Shown here one piece after another: positions 46,704 to 56,480 of a stretch of 64,000 bases of DNA. A model generated the notes under the pieces. The model ran no database searches, was not told where the DNA came from, and saw only the letters and a program-made list of their open reading frames with translations. The stretch lies in the NCBI RefSeq assembly GCF_009909195.1, contig NZ_JAAAMU010000004.1, positions 310,001-374,000 of the forward strand, written 5' to 3'. How positions within the stretch are numbered: the first letter of the stretch is position 1; the number at the start of each line of letters is the position of its first letter. The position numbers and the translations under genes are program-made. This DNA is from Paenibacillus sacheonensis (GTDB lineage Bacteria > Bacillota > Bacilli > Paenibacillales > Paenibacillaceae).

Positions 46704-48341
46704 ATGCCAAAAATCTTTATCGGCGGCGCTTGGCCTTATGCGAACGGTTCGCTGCATCTCGGACGGCTGGCCAGCCTGCTGCCCGGCGACGTGCTGGCAC
46801 GTTATTATCGCTTGAAAGGCGAAGACGTGCTGTACGTCTCGGGCAGCGACTGCCACGGAACGCCCGTTGCCGTGCAGGCGCTGCAGGAGGGCGTGCCGCC
46901 GAGCGCGATCGCGGACCGTTACCATGCGGAATTCGCCGCATGCTTCGAACAGTTGGGATTTACGTACGACCTGTATACGCGGACGGATCAGCCCTTTCAC
47001 CACAACGTCGTCAGGCAGCTGTTTCTCGACTTGCTGGCGAACGGTTACCTCTACAAGAAAACGACGCTGCAAACGTATTGCGAGACGGATCGGCGGTTCC
47101 TGCCCGACCGGTACGTGGAGGGGATATGCCCGGTATGCGGCAGCCGGGCGCGCGGAGACCAATGCGACACCTGTTCGACGCTGCTCGATCCGTCGGATTT
47201 GACGGACAAAACATGCAAGCTATGCGGCAATCCGCCCGTCGAACGAGAGACCGAGCATTATTATTTGGCGCTGTCCAAGTTTCAATCGGCCTTGTCCGAG
47301 TATGCAGCGAAAGCCCGGGGCTGGAAAGACAACGCGGTGCAGCAGACGAAACGATATCTCGAGGAAGGCTTGCAGGACCGGGCCGCTACAAGGGATTTGA
47401 CATGGGGCGTCGACGTGCCTTTGGACGGCTTCGAAGAGAAGAAAATATACGTATGGATCGAAGCGGTCAGCGGCTACTTGTCGGCCTGCAAGCAATGGAG
47501 CGAACAGACCGGTGGCAGCTGGGAGGATTTTTGGCTGGACGGCCCTGACGGCATCTTGGCCTATTACGTGCATGGCAAGGATAACATTCCGTTCCATTCG
47601 CTGGTATGGCCGGCTATTCTGATGGGTGCCGGCGGCTATCATCTGCCTGATCGAATCATTTCAAGCGAATATATGACGCTGGAAGGGAAGAAGTTTTCCA
47701 CGAGCGGTAATTGGGCCGTATGGGTGCCGGACGTGCTGAGCCGTTACCAGCCGGACTCGATTCGTTATTTCCTGCTGGCGAACGGCCCCGAGAAGCGGGA
47801 TACGGATTTTTCGTGGCGGGAATTCATTCACAGCCACAACGGCGAGCTGCTGGGCGCATTCGGAAATTTCGTCAATCGAACCCTTGCTTTCGTGGACAAA
47901 TCCTTCGAAGGCATTATCCCCGAGGGGAGCTTGAGCGAGGAGTGGCGGCGCAGCATCGAAGCGCTGTATGCGACGGTAGGCTTACTCATTGAACAAGGCC
48001 GCTTCAAGGAAGCGCTCGAATCGATCTTTGACTTCGTCCGCAGCTGCAACAAATTTTACGATGAACGGAAGCCGTGGGTGCAGATCAAGACCGATCCGGC
48101 AGCATGCGGGGATACGCTTCACGTCTGCACGCAATTCATCGTCAACCTGTCCCGGCTGCTCTCGCCGTTCCTACCGTTTGCCTGCGAGCGAATTCGGACG
48201 ATTCTCTCTCTCGGCGAGGCAGCATGGGAACCCGTCAGCATTCCGGCTGGCAGACGCGTCGAAGGCCTGACGCTCCTGTACCAGCGCATCGACGCCGGCC
48301 GAATCGAGGAAGAAACCGGCCGCTTGGATGGACGGCGATAA
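46704..48341 (+). CDS. metG: Methionyl-tRNA synthetase
   Basis: Charges tRNA-Met, 545 aa. The HIGH-type motif is in [10 protein letters not shown], the signature loop reads KKFSTSGN instead of KMSKS, and four cysteine-containing knuckles (CPVCG, CDTC, CKLCG) give the zinc-binding type. The C-terminal tRNA-binding (EMAP-like) domain of longer forms is absent. The KFSTS signature and zinc knuckles resemble the alternative MetRS found beside a KMSKS enzyme in some Bacillus. AGGAGGG precedes the ATG; expression is governed by the T-box. Confidence 0.92.
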   Translation: MPKIFIGGAWPYANGSLHLGRLASLLPGDVLARYYRLKGEDVLYVSGSDCHGTPVAVQALQEGVPPSAIADRYHAEFAACFEQLGFTYDLYTRTDQPFHHNVVRQLFLDLLANGYLYKKTTLQTYCETDRRFLPDRYVEGICPVCGSRARGDQCDTCSTLLDPSDLTDKTCKLCGNPPVERETEHYYLALSKFQSALSEYAAKARGWKDNAVQQTKRYLEEGLQDRAATRDLTWGVDVPLDGFEEKKIYVWIEAVSGYLSACKQWSEQTGGSWEDFWLDGPDGILAYYVHGKDNIPFHSLVWPAILMGAGGYHLPDRIISSEYMTLEGKKFSTSGNWAVWVPDVLSRYQPDSIRYFLLANGPEKRDTDFSWREFIHSHNGELLGAFGNFVNRTLAFVDKSFEGIIPEGSLSEEWRRSIEALYATVGLLIEQGRFKEALESIFDFVRSCNKFYDERKPWVQIKTDPAACGDTLHVCTQFIVNLSRLLSPFLPFACERIRTILSLGEAAWEPVSIPAGRRVEGLTLLYQRIDAGRIEEETGRLDGRR

Positions 48342-48421
48342 AGACCTCTAAATCGCTGCTGCTTATGTTACAATTACTGGATAATGGCGAACGCAGCAAC
48401 TTTATACAAGGAGGCAGCACC

Positions 48422-49166
48422 ATGTCGATATTTCGCAAAACCGCCGTCATCACCGGTACTTCGAGAGGCATAGGGGAGGCGTTGGCCGCCGCGCTGCTCG
48501 CGCAGCAGTATCGCGTATACGGATTATCCCGGACTGCATCGGTCCGATTGGCGGAACTGAAGGGTTTTACGGCTGTTCCTTGCGATCTAACGGACGCTGC
48601 GCATACGGGAAGCTACTGCCGATCGATTGTTCCGCGACCTTGCCGCCGGCGCGGGCGAAGAACTGCTGCTCATCAACAATGCGGCGATGCTCGAGCCGCT
48701 CGGTCCGATCGAAACGCTGGCCGCAGCGGCTATGTCGGCGCATCTGCAGACCAGCCTGACCGCCCCGATGATTCTATGCGGCGCGTTCGTCCGGCATGCG
48801 CAGCGGCTTCCGATCGCCAAACGCATCGTAAACGTCACGTCGGGCTTGGCCGTCCATTCCGCACCGTCGATGAGCCTGTATTGCAGCAGCAAGGCGGCGC
48901 TGAACATGCTGACGCGCTGCATTGCCGACGAGCAGCGGGAGCGGCCGTATCCGGTCTTCGCGTATGCCTTGGACCCGGGAATGACGGATACGCGGATGCA
49001 AACGACGGCCAGAACCAGAGATGCGGCCGAATTTCCGCTGCAGCGCTTCTTCGCGGAGAGCTTCGAGCAGGGCAAGCTGCAGTCGCCCGAACGGGTTGCA
49101 GCCGAGACGCTTCGTCTTCTGGAAGACGACCATCCGAACGGAGCCGTGCTTCGAGCCTACGCCTGA
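48422..49166 (+). pseudogene. SDR oxidoreductase, benzil reductase (YueD)-like, broken by a frameshift
   Basis: The first frame starts at ATG 48422 (AAGGAGG upstream) and encodes the cofactor motif VITGTSRGIGEALA through CDLTDAAH. It then loses similarity, while a second frame, shifted by one base, carries DRLFRDLAAG, LLINNAAMLEPLG, NVTSGLAVHS, YCSSKAALNM and the C-terminus to 49166. The shift falls between about 48595 and 48625. Both parts align in order with YueD-type short-chain dehydrogenases. It is either a recent inactivation or a sequencing/assembly error; no slippery sequence is obvious. Confidence 0.8.
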
Positions 49167-49274
49167 CCTTGGATGCAGGACGGGGCTGTTCATATTCCGT
49201 TCACGTAACGATTCTATAGTAGCTGGTATAACGTCCGCGAGAAGCGGGCGGTCAAAGGATTCGAGGTGGAGAGC

Positions 49275-49949
49275 ATGGCAGTGACAACGATATTGGTCGT
49301 GGATGACGATCCGCATATTCGTGAGCTCGTGCGGCTGTTTCTGACGCGCGAAGGCTTTCATATCCTAGAGGCGGAAGACGGCGAGGACGCCCTGCGCGTC
49401 CTAGAGCATACGCCGGCGCAGCTAGTTATTCTCGACGTGATGATGCCGAACATGGACGGCTGGGAGCTCTGCAGGGAGCTTCGCCGGGATACCGAGCTTC
49501 CGGTGCTGATGCTGACGGCCAAGAGCGAGACGAGCCAGAAAATCAAAGGCTTCGATCTCGGGGCGGACGACTATCTCGTCAAGCCGTTCGAACCGCTCGA
49601 ACTGGTGGCGCGGGTTAGAGCGCTGCTGAAGCGTTACCGGATCGCGACCTCGCAGAGCGTACAGGCCGGCAACGTGCTGCTGAACCGGGAAACCTACGGG
49701 GTTAGCTTGGACGGGGAATCCATGTCGCTTCCCCTGAAGGAGTTCGAGCTGCTCTTCAAGCTGGCCAGCTATCCGGGCAAAACGTTTTCCCGCGAACAAT
49801 TGATCGAGCAGCTGTGGGGGTTCGATTACGAAGGCGACGAACGCACCGTCGACGTGCATATCAAACGGGTACGGGAGAAGTTTCCCGAGGAGCGGAGCGG
49901 GCTGCGCATCCAAACGATTCGCGGCCTCGGTTACCGGCTGGAGGTCTGA
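49275..49949 (+). CDS. OmpR-family response regulator
   Basis: 224-aa DNA-binding regulator. The receiver domain has acidic residues VVDDD, phospho-acceptor Asp in VILDVMMPNMDG, and Lys in LVKPFEP. The winged helix ends with RTVDVHIKRVREK and RGLGYRLEV. ATG 49275 is chosen over GTG 49266, which overlaps the GAGGTGG ribosome site. Pairs with the kinase three bases downstream. Signal unknown. Confidence 0.92.
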   Translation: MAVTTILVVDDDPHIRELVRLFLTREGFHILEAEDGEDALRVLEHTPAQLVILDVMMPNMDGWELCRELRRDTELPVLMLTAKSETSQKIKGFDLGADDYLVKPFEPLELVARVRALLKRYRIATSQSVQAGNVLLNRETYGVSLDGESMSLPLKEFELLFKLASYPGKTFSREQLIEQLWGFDYEGDERTVDVHIKRVREKFPEERSGLRIQTIRGLGYRLEV

Positions 49950-49952
49950 TCG

Positions 49953-51590
49953 ATGAACGAGCCTCCCAATAGCAAGCGGAATAGGGCCGACCGGGCACAT
50001 AGACGCAACGACGGGGATCGCGGCCATGGTCATGTCAACGGTAATCATAGCGGCGACAACGACAGCCCCTCCAACCATAAAAGCAATCGCAAGGACCGCA
50101 AGGACCGAAAGGACCAGGGAAACAACCGCGGCCGTGACGCGAACGCATCGAGCAAGAAGCCTGCGCTTTGGCTGCAGACGCTGAAGATCATCGCAGGCAT
50201 GCTTCTGATGAATCTGATGACGTATTTTTGTTTTAGCGTTTCTTATACGGTCGTCGGTGTCGTTCACGAGAAAAAAGGACATACGCCGGTGACGGAACGG
50301 CAGCTGCTGGACGGGCGCTTGATTGCGTCCGCCTATGAAGGGAAGCCGGAAACGGCGGAATTGACGAAGATGCTTCAGGCCTTGTCGAAGGAACGCCGCT
50401 ATACCGTGACGTTCGCGACGGCGGACGGCAAACCGGTGGTTATTGCGCCGGCCGGCGAAACGAAGACGGTCAGCAAGCTCACCGAACAAGATAAAGAGCA
50501 GGTGCTCGGCGGCTCCGAAGTAAAGCATGTTTATCGAAAATATCCGTTCTCCGAAGGCACGGCAGTCGCCGGGGTTCCGATTACGGTCGGAGGCGAGCGG
50601 CATGCGATTTTCCTGGAAGAGAAAGCGCCGAGCCTGTATCAAGGCTTCTGGCAGCAGGTCATGACCGTCTTCTTCGGGTTCCTGCTCATGTTCATTCTCA
50701 TGCTGCTCATCGGACGACCGTGGCGGGAGAGGGGCGGCGTCTACGTCTACATTTCGGCCATTCGGAAGATGTCCAAGGGAGATTTCACGGTCATGATCGA
50801 CAAACCGGAGCGGATGCACGGGCATTTCGGAGAGCTGGCGACCAGCATCAACGATATGGCCATGGAGCTGAATCAGATGGAGCAGATGCGCCAAGCGTTC
50901 ATCTCGAACGTCTCGCACGAAATCCAATCGCCGCTGACTTCGATTCGGGGGTTCGCCCGCGCGCTTCAGCAGGATGGACTGGAGGAGCAGCAGCGGCAGC
51001 ATTATGCCGGCATCATCGAATCGGAGAGCGTTCGGCTGTCGAAGCTGAGCGACAATCTGATGAAGCTGACGACGCTCGAGGCAGATCAGCAGAGCCTCCA
51101 TCCGAAGTCTTACCGGCTGGATCATCAGCTGCGCTCCACGATTCTCGCGCTCGAGCCGATCTGGACGGAGAAGGACATCTTGATGGACGTTCATCTCGAG
51201 GAGCGCGTGCAGTTAAACGGCGACGAGGAGCTGCTCTCGCAGGTTTGGATGAATTTGATCGCCAACAGCTTGAAGTTCACGGACGTGGGCGGAAGCGTTT
51301 CGGTCGAGGTCAAGCGTATGCCGGAAGGGGCAGTCGTTGTCGTATCGGATAACGGCATCGGAATCGCGGAGGAGGATCTGCCGCATATCTTCGAGCGTTT
51401 CTTCAAAGCGGATAAATCGCGCAGCAGGCGGGAGAACGGAAGCGGGCTTGGACTGTCGATCGTCAAAGTCATCGTGGATATGCACGGCGGGCAGTTAACC
51501 GCAAGAAGCAAGCTGGGCGCAGGAACGACGATCACCGTCGCGCTGCCGAACTTGGCGGCCGGGCAGGCCGGTGCCGAAATCGATCGCTGA
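49953..51590 (+). CDS. Sensor histidine kinase with a basic low-complexity N-terminal tail
   Basis: Kinase of 545 aa. Residues 1-68 are a cytosolic, His/Asn/Arg/Lys/Asp-rich tail without hydrophobic residues. Then come two membrane helices (about 73-97 and 230-252) around an extracytoplasmic sensor loop, a HAMP domain, the HisKA motif SNVSHEIQSPLTSIRG, and the ATPase boxes NLIANSLKFT, DNGIGI and GSGLGLSIVK. It is probably cotranscribed with the regulator before it. The sensed signal cannot be read. Confidence 0.9.
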   Translation: MNEPPNSKRNRADRAHRRNDGDRGHGHVNGNHSGDNDSPSNHKSNRKDRKDRKDQGNNRGRDANASSKKPALWLQTLKIIAGMLLMNLMTYFCFSVSYTVVGVVHEKKGHTPVTERQLLDGRLIASAYEGKPETAELTKMLQALSKERRYTVTFATADGKPVVIAPAGETKTVSKLTEQDKEQVLGGSEVKHVYRKYPFSEGTAVAGVPITVGGERHAIFLEEKAPSLYQGFWQQVMTVFFGFLLMFILMLLIGRPWRERGGVYVYISAIRKMSKGDFTVMIDKPERMHGHFGELATSINDMAMELNQMEQMRQAFISNVSHEIQSPLTSIRGFARALQQDGLEEQQRQHYAGIIESESVRLSKLSDNLMKLTTLEADQQSLHPKSYRLDHQLRSTILALEPIWTEKDILMDVHLEERVQLNGDEELLSQVWMNLIANSLKFTDVGGSVSVEVKRMPEGAVVVVSDNGIGIAEEDLPHIFERFFKADKSRSRRENGSGLGLSIVKVIVDMHGGQLTARSKLGAGTTITVALPNLAAGQAGAEIDR

Positions 51591-51879
51591 TAGCCCGGCC
51601 TCGCAAGCGCATTGCGCGTCGGCGCTGGAATTGCGCGCTGGACTATGCTATAACATGAAGACGGCGAATTCCGGTTCGCTGTCCGATCGTTATAGCTATT
51701 TTGCGTCCTTCGCGCGTTCGTTATGTATCATGCCGCCATTGGATTCGGTTAATAAAAGGCATTGCCGCCAATAAAACTCGTCCTGGCATGCGCTTCCCCG
51801 CTACATGGTTCACTTCCTTGCGGAACAACCTATGGAGCGTGTCAGTCATTCTATTGCAGAGGCAGGGATCGCATCAAAT

Positions 51880-52536
51880 ATGGCGAAATTATTGTACATT
51901 ACCGCGCATCCGCATGATCATCAAGTGTCCATTAGCATGGCTGTAGGACAAGCGTTCATCGATGCTTACCGCGATTCTCATCCTCAGGATGAAATCAAGC
52001 ATTTGGACCTGTATAACATGAATATTCCGCATATCGACGCCGACGTGTTCAGCGGCTGGGGCAAGCTTCGGGGCGGCAGCCAATTTACGGAATTATCATC
52101 CGGGGAACAGCAGAAAGTAAGCCGGCTGAACGAGCTCGTCGATGAATTCGTCGCCGGCGACAAATACGTGTTCGTCACGCCGATGTGGAACTTTTCCTAT
52201 CCGCCGATCATGAAGGCCTATATCGATTCCATCTGCGTCGCCGGCAAAACCTTCAAATATACGTCGGAAGGCCCGGTCGGGCTGCTGCCGGACAAGTCGG
52301 CGATTCATATTCAAGCGCGCGGCGGTATATATTCTGAAGGTCCTGCCGTCGGCATTGAATCCGGTCACCGCCATTTAGCGAGCATTATGTCGTTCTTCGG
52401 CATCACCGATTTCAGCGGCATATTCGCCGAGGGCCACGCGGCGGCGCCGGATAAAGCGGACGCTATCAAAGCCAAGGCAATCGAGGAAGCGAAAAAAGCC
52501 GCGGTCAGCTTCGGCAGCGCAAAAGTCAAGGCATAG
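51880..52536 (+). CDS. azoR: FMN-dependent NADH azoreductase / NAD(P)H dehydrogenase
   Basis: Flavodoxin-fold quinone or azo reductase of 218 aa. [13 protein letters not shown] is the FMN phosphate-binding start and [16 protein letters not shown] is the family hallmark; [11 protein letters not shown] is also typical. Start ATG 51880 is set by homology; an AGG-rich site lies about 13 bases before. In 51591-51879 I see no other gene. Confidence 0.88.
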   Translation: MAKLLYITAHPHDHQVSISMAVGQAFIDAYRDSHPQDEIKHLDLYNMNIPHIDADVFSGWGKLRGGSQFTELSSGEQQKVSRLNELVDEFVAGDKYVFVTPMWNFSYPPIMKAYIDSICVAGKTFKYTSEGPVGLLPDKSAIHIQARGGIYSEGPAVGIESGHRHLASIMSFFGITDFSGIFAEGHAAAPDKADAIKAKAIEEAKKAAVSFGSAKVKA

Positions 52537-52551
52537 CATAGCGGATCCCGG

Positions 52552-52593
52552 CTCCCCTTCCGTCCTTCGTCATGCACGAAGGATGAAGGGGAG
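52552..52593. repeat. Large hairpin without T tract after azoR
   Basis: CTCCCCTTC plus TCCTTCGT on the left pair with ACGAAGGA and GAAGGGGAG on the right, about 17 pairs with a small bulge and a five-base loop. No T run follows on either strand. The palindrome TATGTATACATA follows at 52597-52608. Confidence 0.75.
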
Positions 52594-52646
52594 TCGTATG
52601 TATACATAACGAATTTCGAGCGAGGATATAGGAAAGGGTGTTGCAG

Positions 52647-55055
52647 GTGAGCGAGAAAGAATCCGAATGGACAGCCGAGCAGGAGCGCGTGGATCTCGTC
52701 GTGGGGCAGGTCGAGACACGCATCGCGGGCCTTGAGCTGCAGACGTCCGACATGTACTCGGAGATGGTCGATATCCGCAAAAACTTCTGGGATGACGTCA
52801 CTGTCAATTTCGAGGATTCGGTCGAAATGGCCGAGTCGTTCGCGAGCTTGAAACAGCAGGCGGAAGTCTTGTCCGAACGGGAGCGCACGCATCGCCATGC
52901 CGCCAGGCAGCTGAAAACGCTGCGAAAGCTGAAATCGTCGCCGTATTTCGGCCGCATCGATTTTATGGAGAACGGCGAAACGGCAGCGGATCAAGTTTAC
53001 CTCGGCATCGCTTCCCTGCGCGATAGTGCGGACGAGGCGTATTTGATTTACGATTGGCGGGCGCCGATTGCCAGCTTGTATTACGACTATCCGCCAGGGC
53101 CCGCTCAATTGCGGACGCCGGCCGGACTCATACAAGGCGAGCTGCTGCTAAAGCGGCAATTCGTCATACGCGACGGCGAAATCGTCAGCTTATTCGACAC
53201 GGGCGTGACCATTGGCGACGAGCTGCTGCAGGAGGTGCTGGGCAGGCACTCGGATGCGCAGATGCGCAGCATCGTCGGCACGATCCAGCGGGAGCAGAAC
53301 CGGATCATCCGCAATGAACGAAGCCGGCTATTGCTGGTGCAGGGGGCCGCGGGAAGCGGCAAAACCTCAGCGGCGCTGCAGCGCGTCGCGTATTTGTTAT
53401 ACCGCTTTCGCGGAACGCTGAGCGCCGATCAGATCGTCTTGTTCTCGCCTAATCCGATGTTCAACAGCTACGTATCCACCGTGCTCCCGGAGCTCGGCGA
53501 GGAAAACATGCAGCAAACGACGTTCCAGGATTACTTGGCGGCCCGGCTCGGCCATTCCTTCAAGCTGGAAAATCCGTATGCGCAGCTCGAATACGCGCTC
53601 AGGGCGGAGAAAGAGCCTGGCTATGAATCCAGAATGGCGGGAATTCGTTACAAAGCGACGACGGGTTTCGTTCGGCTGATCGACGGGTATCTCGGCGTCT
53701 TGGCGTCATACGGAATCATTTTCAGAGACGTGCGGTTCCGGGATGAGCTGCTGATGTCCGGCGAGGATATCCGTTCTTACTTCTACGGGCTCGATCGCTC
53801 CATCGCGGTACCGAACCGGATGCGCTTGACGGCGGAATGGCTGCTCGGACGGTTGAAAGAGCGTCAGAAGAGTGCGCTGAAGGAAGCCTGGGTCGACGAA
53901 GCTGTGGAGCTGCTGGATAAGGATACGTATCTGAAAGCCTACCAGACGCTGAAGCGTCAGAACCGAAAGCTGAAAGACGATTCCTTCGACGATTTCGACC
54001 GGGAGCGCGAGCTGCTGGGCCAGTATATCGTCCTGGAGGCAGTGAGACCGATACGATCGCGGATCAAGAAACTGACCTTCGTCGACGTCCGCTCGACGTT
54101 CCTCAAGCTCTTCTTGGATTCGGAAATGGCGGCGGCCGCGGCCGCGCATGCAGGGATCGAGCTTCCCGAGAAGTGGGAGACGATCTGCAAGGATACGATC
54201 GACCGCCTGCTGCTGAAGAAAATGGCTTACGAGGATGCGACGCCGTTCCTCTATGTCGTGGAGCGGATTCGCGGTTTCCAGACGAATACGTCCGTGAGGC
54301 ATGTGATCGTCGACGAAGCGCAGGACTATACGGCGTTCCAGTTCGCGTATATGCAGCGATTGTTCCCGTTCAGCCGCATCACGGCGCTCGGCGATCTGAA
54401 TCAGTCGATACAGGCGCATGCGGTTAATAACGATTCCGATACCGGCTTCGCGGCGCTTGCAGCGTTATTCCCGGCATCGGAATCGGAAACCATCGTGCTC
54501 AGGCAAAGCTACCGTTCCACGCGTCCGATCGTGGAGTTCACGAGCATGCTCATTCCGGGCGGCGAGGGAATCGAGCCTTTCAACCGCGATGGGATGAAGC
54601 CGATCCTGACGGTCGCCCAAGACCGCGATGATCTGCACCGCTCCATTCGAGAACGGCTGCTTTCGCTCGCGGAGCAAGGGAACCGCACGATCGCCGTCAT
54701 TTGCAAAACGGCCGCGCAAAGCTTGATGGTGCATGAAGCGCTTCTCGGCGTCGGACCGATCCGGCTCGTCGAATCGGAAACCTCGACGTTCGAGCCGGGG
54801 ATCGTCGTCATTCCGTCCTATCTCGCCAAAGGCGTCGAGTTCGATGCGGTGCTCATCTACGACGCTTCGGGCTCGCAGACCGGCTACGGCAAAGAAAGCG
54901 AACGTCGATTGTTCTACACCGTGTGCACCCGAGCCATGCACGAACTGCACATCTTTGCGCTGGGAAGCGCAGGGCCGTTCCTGCAAGGGCCGGTCGAGGC
55001 TTATTATGGTACCGCAGCCGATTCCGCGGATTTGCAACCGAACGAACGTACGTGA
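52647..55055 (+). CDS. helD: HelD RNA polymerase recycling ATPase (long, Bacillus-type form)
   Basis: SF1 helicase-like protein of about 802 aa that removes RNA polymerase from stalled complexes in Bacillus. It has a longer N-terminal coiled arm (AEQERVDLVVGQVETRI through VDIRKNFWDDVTVNFED), SSPYFGRIDFMENGE, LIYDWRAPIASLYYDY, Walker A GAAGSGKTS, and VDEAQDYTAFQ. GTG 52647 is preferred because GGAAAGG lies nine bases before it; GTG 52638 and TTG 52641 are alternatives. It resembles B. subtilis HelD more closely than the 696-aa paralogue at 41 kb. Confidence 0.88.
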   Translation: MSEKESEWTAEQERVDLVVGQVETRIAGLELQTSDMYSEMVDIRKNFWDDVTVNFEDSVEMAESFASLKQQAEVLSERERTHRHAARQLKTLRKLKSSPYFGRIDFMENGETAADQVYLGIASLRDSADEAYLIYDWRAPIASLYYDYPPGPAQLRTPAGLIQGELLLKRQFVIRDGEIVSLFDTGVTIGDELLQEVLGRHSDAQMRSIVGTIQREQNRIIRNERSRLLLVQGAAGSGKTSAALQRVAYLLYRFRGTLSADQIVLFSPNPMFNSYVSTVLPELGEENMQQTTFQDYLAARLGHSFKLENPYAQLEYALRAEKEPGYESRMAGIRYKATTGFVRLIDGYLGVLASYGIIFRDVRFRDELLMSGEDIRSYFYGLDRSIAVPNRMRLTAEWLLGRLKERQKSALKEAWVDEAVELLDKDTYLKAYQTLKRQNRKLKDDSFDDFDRERELLGQYIVLEAVRPIRSRIKKLTFVDVRSTFLKLFLDSEMAAAAAAHAGIELPEKWETICKDTIDRLLLKKMAYEDATPFLYVVERIRGFQTNTSVRHVIVDEAQDYTAFQFAYMQRLFPFSRITALGDLNQSIQAHAVNNDSDTGFAALAALFPASESETIVLRQSYRSTRPIVEFTSMLIPGGEGIEPFNRDGMKPILTVAQDRDDLHRSIRERLLSLAEQGNRTIAVICKTAAQSLMVHEALLGVGPIRLVESETSTFEPGIVVIPSYLAKGVEFDAVLIYDASGSQTGYGKESERRLFYTVCTRAMHELHIFALGSAGPFLQGPVEAYYGTAADSADLQPNERT

Positions 55056-55085
55056 TTCGACGAGAAAGAGAAAGAGGTTATTGAA

Positions 55086-55523
55086 GTGGACTATATACGC
55101 GTTACATCGCAAGACTTGCTGGAAGAAGCGATTGCCGTTCGTTTTACCGTGTTCGTCGACGAACAGAAGGTGCCTGCGGATTTGGAGCGGGACGAATACG
55201 ACGATTCGCCTGCCGCCTGCCATCATTTCGTGGTCAAGGATAATGGCAAAGCCATTGCTGCTGGCAGATGGAAGGAATACGAGCCGGGCATTGCAAAGCT
55301 GCAGCGAATCGCCGTCCTGCTTCCTTACCGGGGTACCGGCGTGGGACGGAAGCTGATCGCCGCCATGGAAGCCGATGCGAAGGAAGCCGGATATACGGCA
55401 TCCATACTCGGCGCGCAGTGTACGGCGGAGGGCTTCTATCATAAGCTTGGCTATGAGACGGAGCCGGGCGAGCCGTTCCTGGATGCGGGCATTCCGCATG
55501 TGAACATGCGCAAGACATTATAA
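55086..55523 (+). CDS. GNAT N-acetyltransferase (YjcF/ElaA-like)
   Basis: 145-aa acyl-CoA-dependent transferase. The FVDEQKVPADLERDEYD region is typical of the YjcF group, and the acetyl-CoA site is LQRIAVLLPYRGTGVGRKLI. Substrate unknown. It starts with GTG 55086 after AGAGG and is followed by a terminator. Confidence 0.85.
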   Translation: MDYIRVTSQDLLEEAIAVRFTVFVDEQKVPADLERDEYDDSPAACHHFVVKDNGKAIAAGRWKEYEPGIAKLQRIAVLLPYRGTGVGRKLIAAMEADAKEAGYTASILGAQCTAEGFYHKLGYETEPGEPFLDAGIPHVNMRKTL

Positions 55524-55529
55524 CCGATT

Positions 55530-55566
55530 AAGGACGAGGCAGTATGGGCTGCTTCGTCCTTTTTTG
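55530..55566 (+). terminator. Intrinsic terminator after GNAT gene
   Basis: GGACGAGGCAG (55532-55542) and CTGCTTCGTCC (55549-55559) with one G-T opposition, followed by seven T residues. Confidence 0.85.
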
Positions 55567-55712
55567 CTTGTGCCTCCCCAAGACCGTTTTCGTTCTCATT
55601 GTCATCCTAACGCCGCTTCTTCCATGCGGAGCAAAACGTTATAATGGATTCATAGGTTCTATTCGAAAGCGAATAGAGGATGTCGAATGACGATTGAGGC
55701 TGATGCTGGACC

Positions 55713-56387
55713 ATGGACCAAGGAGGCAACTCAAGCAAGGTCAAGAAAGCTTGGCGGCGATGGCTGCCGCTTCCCGTATATCTCGTTATGCTTGTCGCTG
55801 TGTGGACGAATAAGACCGAGCTGCTGGATTGGCTGCGGTCGGGCGACGTCTCGCCGGAGATTCTGCTGCTCTGCGTGACCGTGTTAGCCTGCGTGCCCGT
55901 TATTCCGTTCAGCGTCGTGATCGGCACGATGGGATATCTGTACGGACCGCTTGCGGGCGCGCTGATAAGTTTGGCCGGCGCATGGCTGGCGGCGCTGCTT
56001 ATGTACGCGCTGTTTCGCTACATGCTGCGTGACCGGGCGCGCGCGCTGCTTCGGCGCTATCGGGTGACGGAACGCTGGACGGCCCTGGTCGAGCGGTATC
56101 CGTTTCGATCGATCCTGCTGGCGCGGCTGATACCGATCGTCTCGCAGCCGGCGGTGAATGCCTACGCGGCTGCGGTGGCGATTCCGTTCCCGGTCTATGC
56201 TGCAGGCTCGCTGCTCGGCAAACTGCCGGCGATGTTCGTATTCGCTTTTATCGGCGGCCGGATATCGGGCGATCGTCGGTCGCTGCTGGCGGCCGTCGCG
56301 GTGTATGCAGCCTTCCTGCTGCTCGTGTATGCGGGGAATCGGCTGTGGCTGCGGAGGGGAAGGCCGGAGCGGAAGCAGGGAGACTGA
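55713..56387 (+). CDS. TVP38/TMEM64 (DedA-like, VTT domain) membrane protein
   Basis: 224-aa membrane protein with about five hydrophobic segments and a conserved VTT core (FSVVIGTMGYLYGPLAGALISLAG, later RLIPIVSQPAVNAYAAAV). Members are linked to lipid scrambling or envelope homeostasis; the role here is unknown. The AGGAGG at 55721 lies inside the predicted first codons, so ATG 55713 is retained only because no later start fits. Confidence 0.84.
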   Translation: MDQGGNSSKVKKAWRRWLPLPVYLVMLVAVWTNKTELLDWLRSGDVSPEILLLCVTVLACVPVIPFSVVIGTMGYLYGPLAGALISLAGAWLAALLMYALFRYMLRDRARALLRRYRVTERWTALVERYPFRSILLARLIPIVSQPAVNAYAAAVAIPFPVYAAGSLLGKLPAMFVFAFIGGRISGDRRSLLAAVAVYAAFLLLVYAGNRLWLRRGRPERKQGD

Positions 56388-56480
56388 GATTTACTCCATT
56401 CTTCTTATTTTCCAATATTTAGAATGCCGCTATAATAGGAGAGTACGAATCGAGAGATGGAAGAGTTCGAGGTGGATGCT

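Noticed and set aside
48074..49219. 381-codon frame spanning the end of metG and the SDR
   Set aside because: Only 48422-48600 of it is coding; the rest is out-of-frame sequence on both sides of the frameshift.
49422..51194. 590-codon minus-strand open frame
   Set aside because: Antisense to the two-component genes; it reads as a codon-bias shadow rich in Arg and His.
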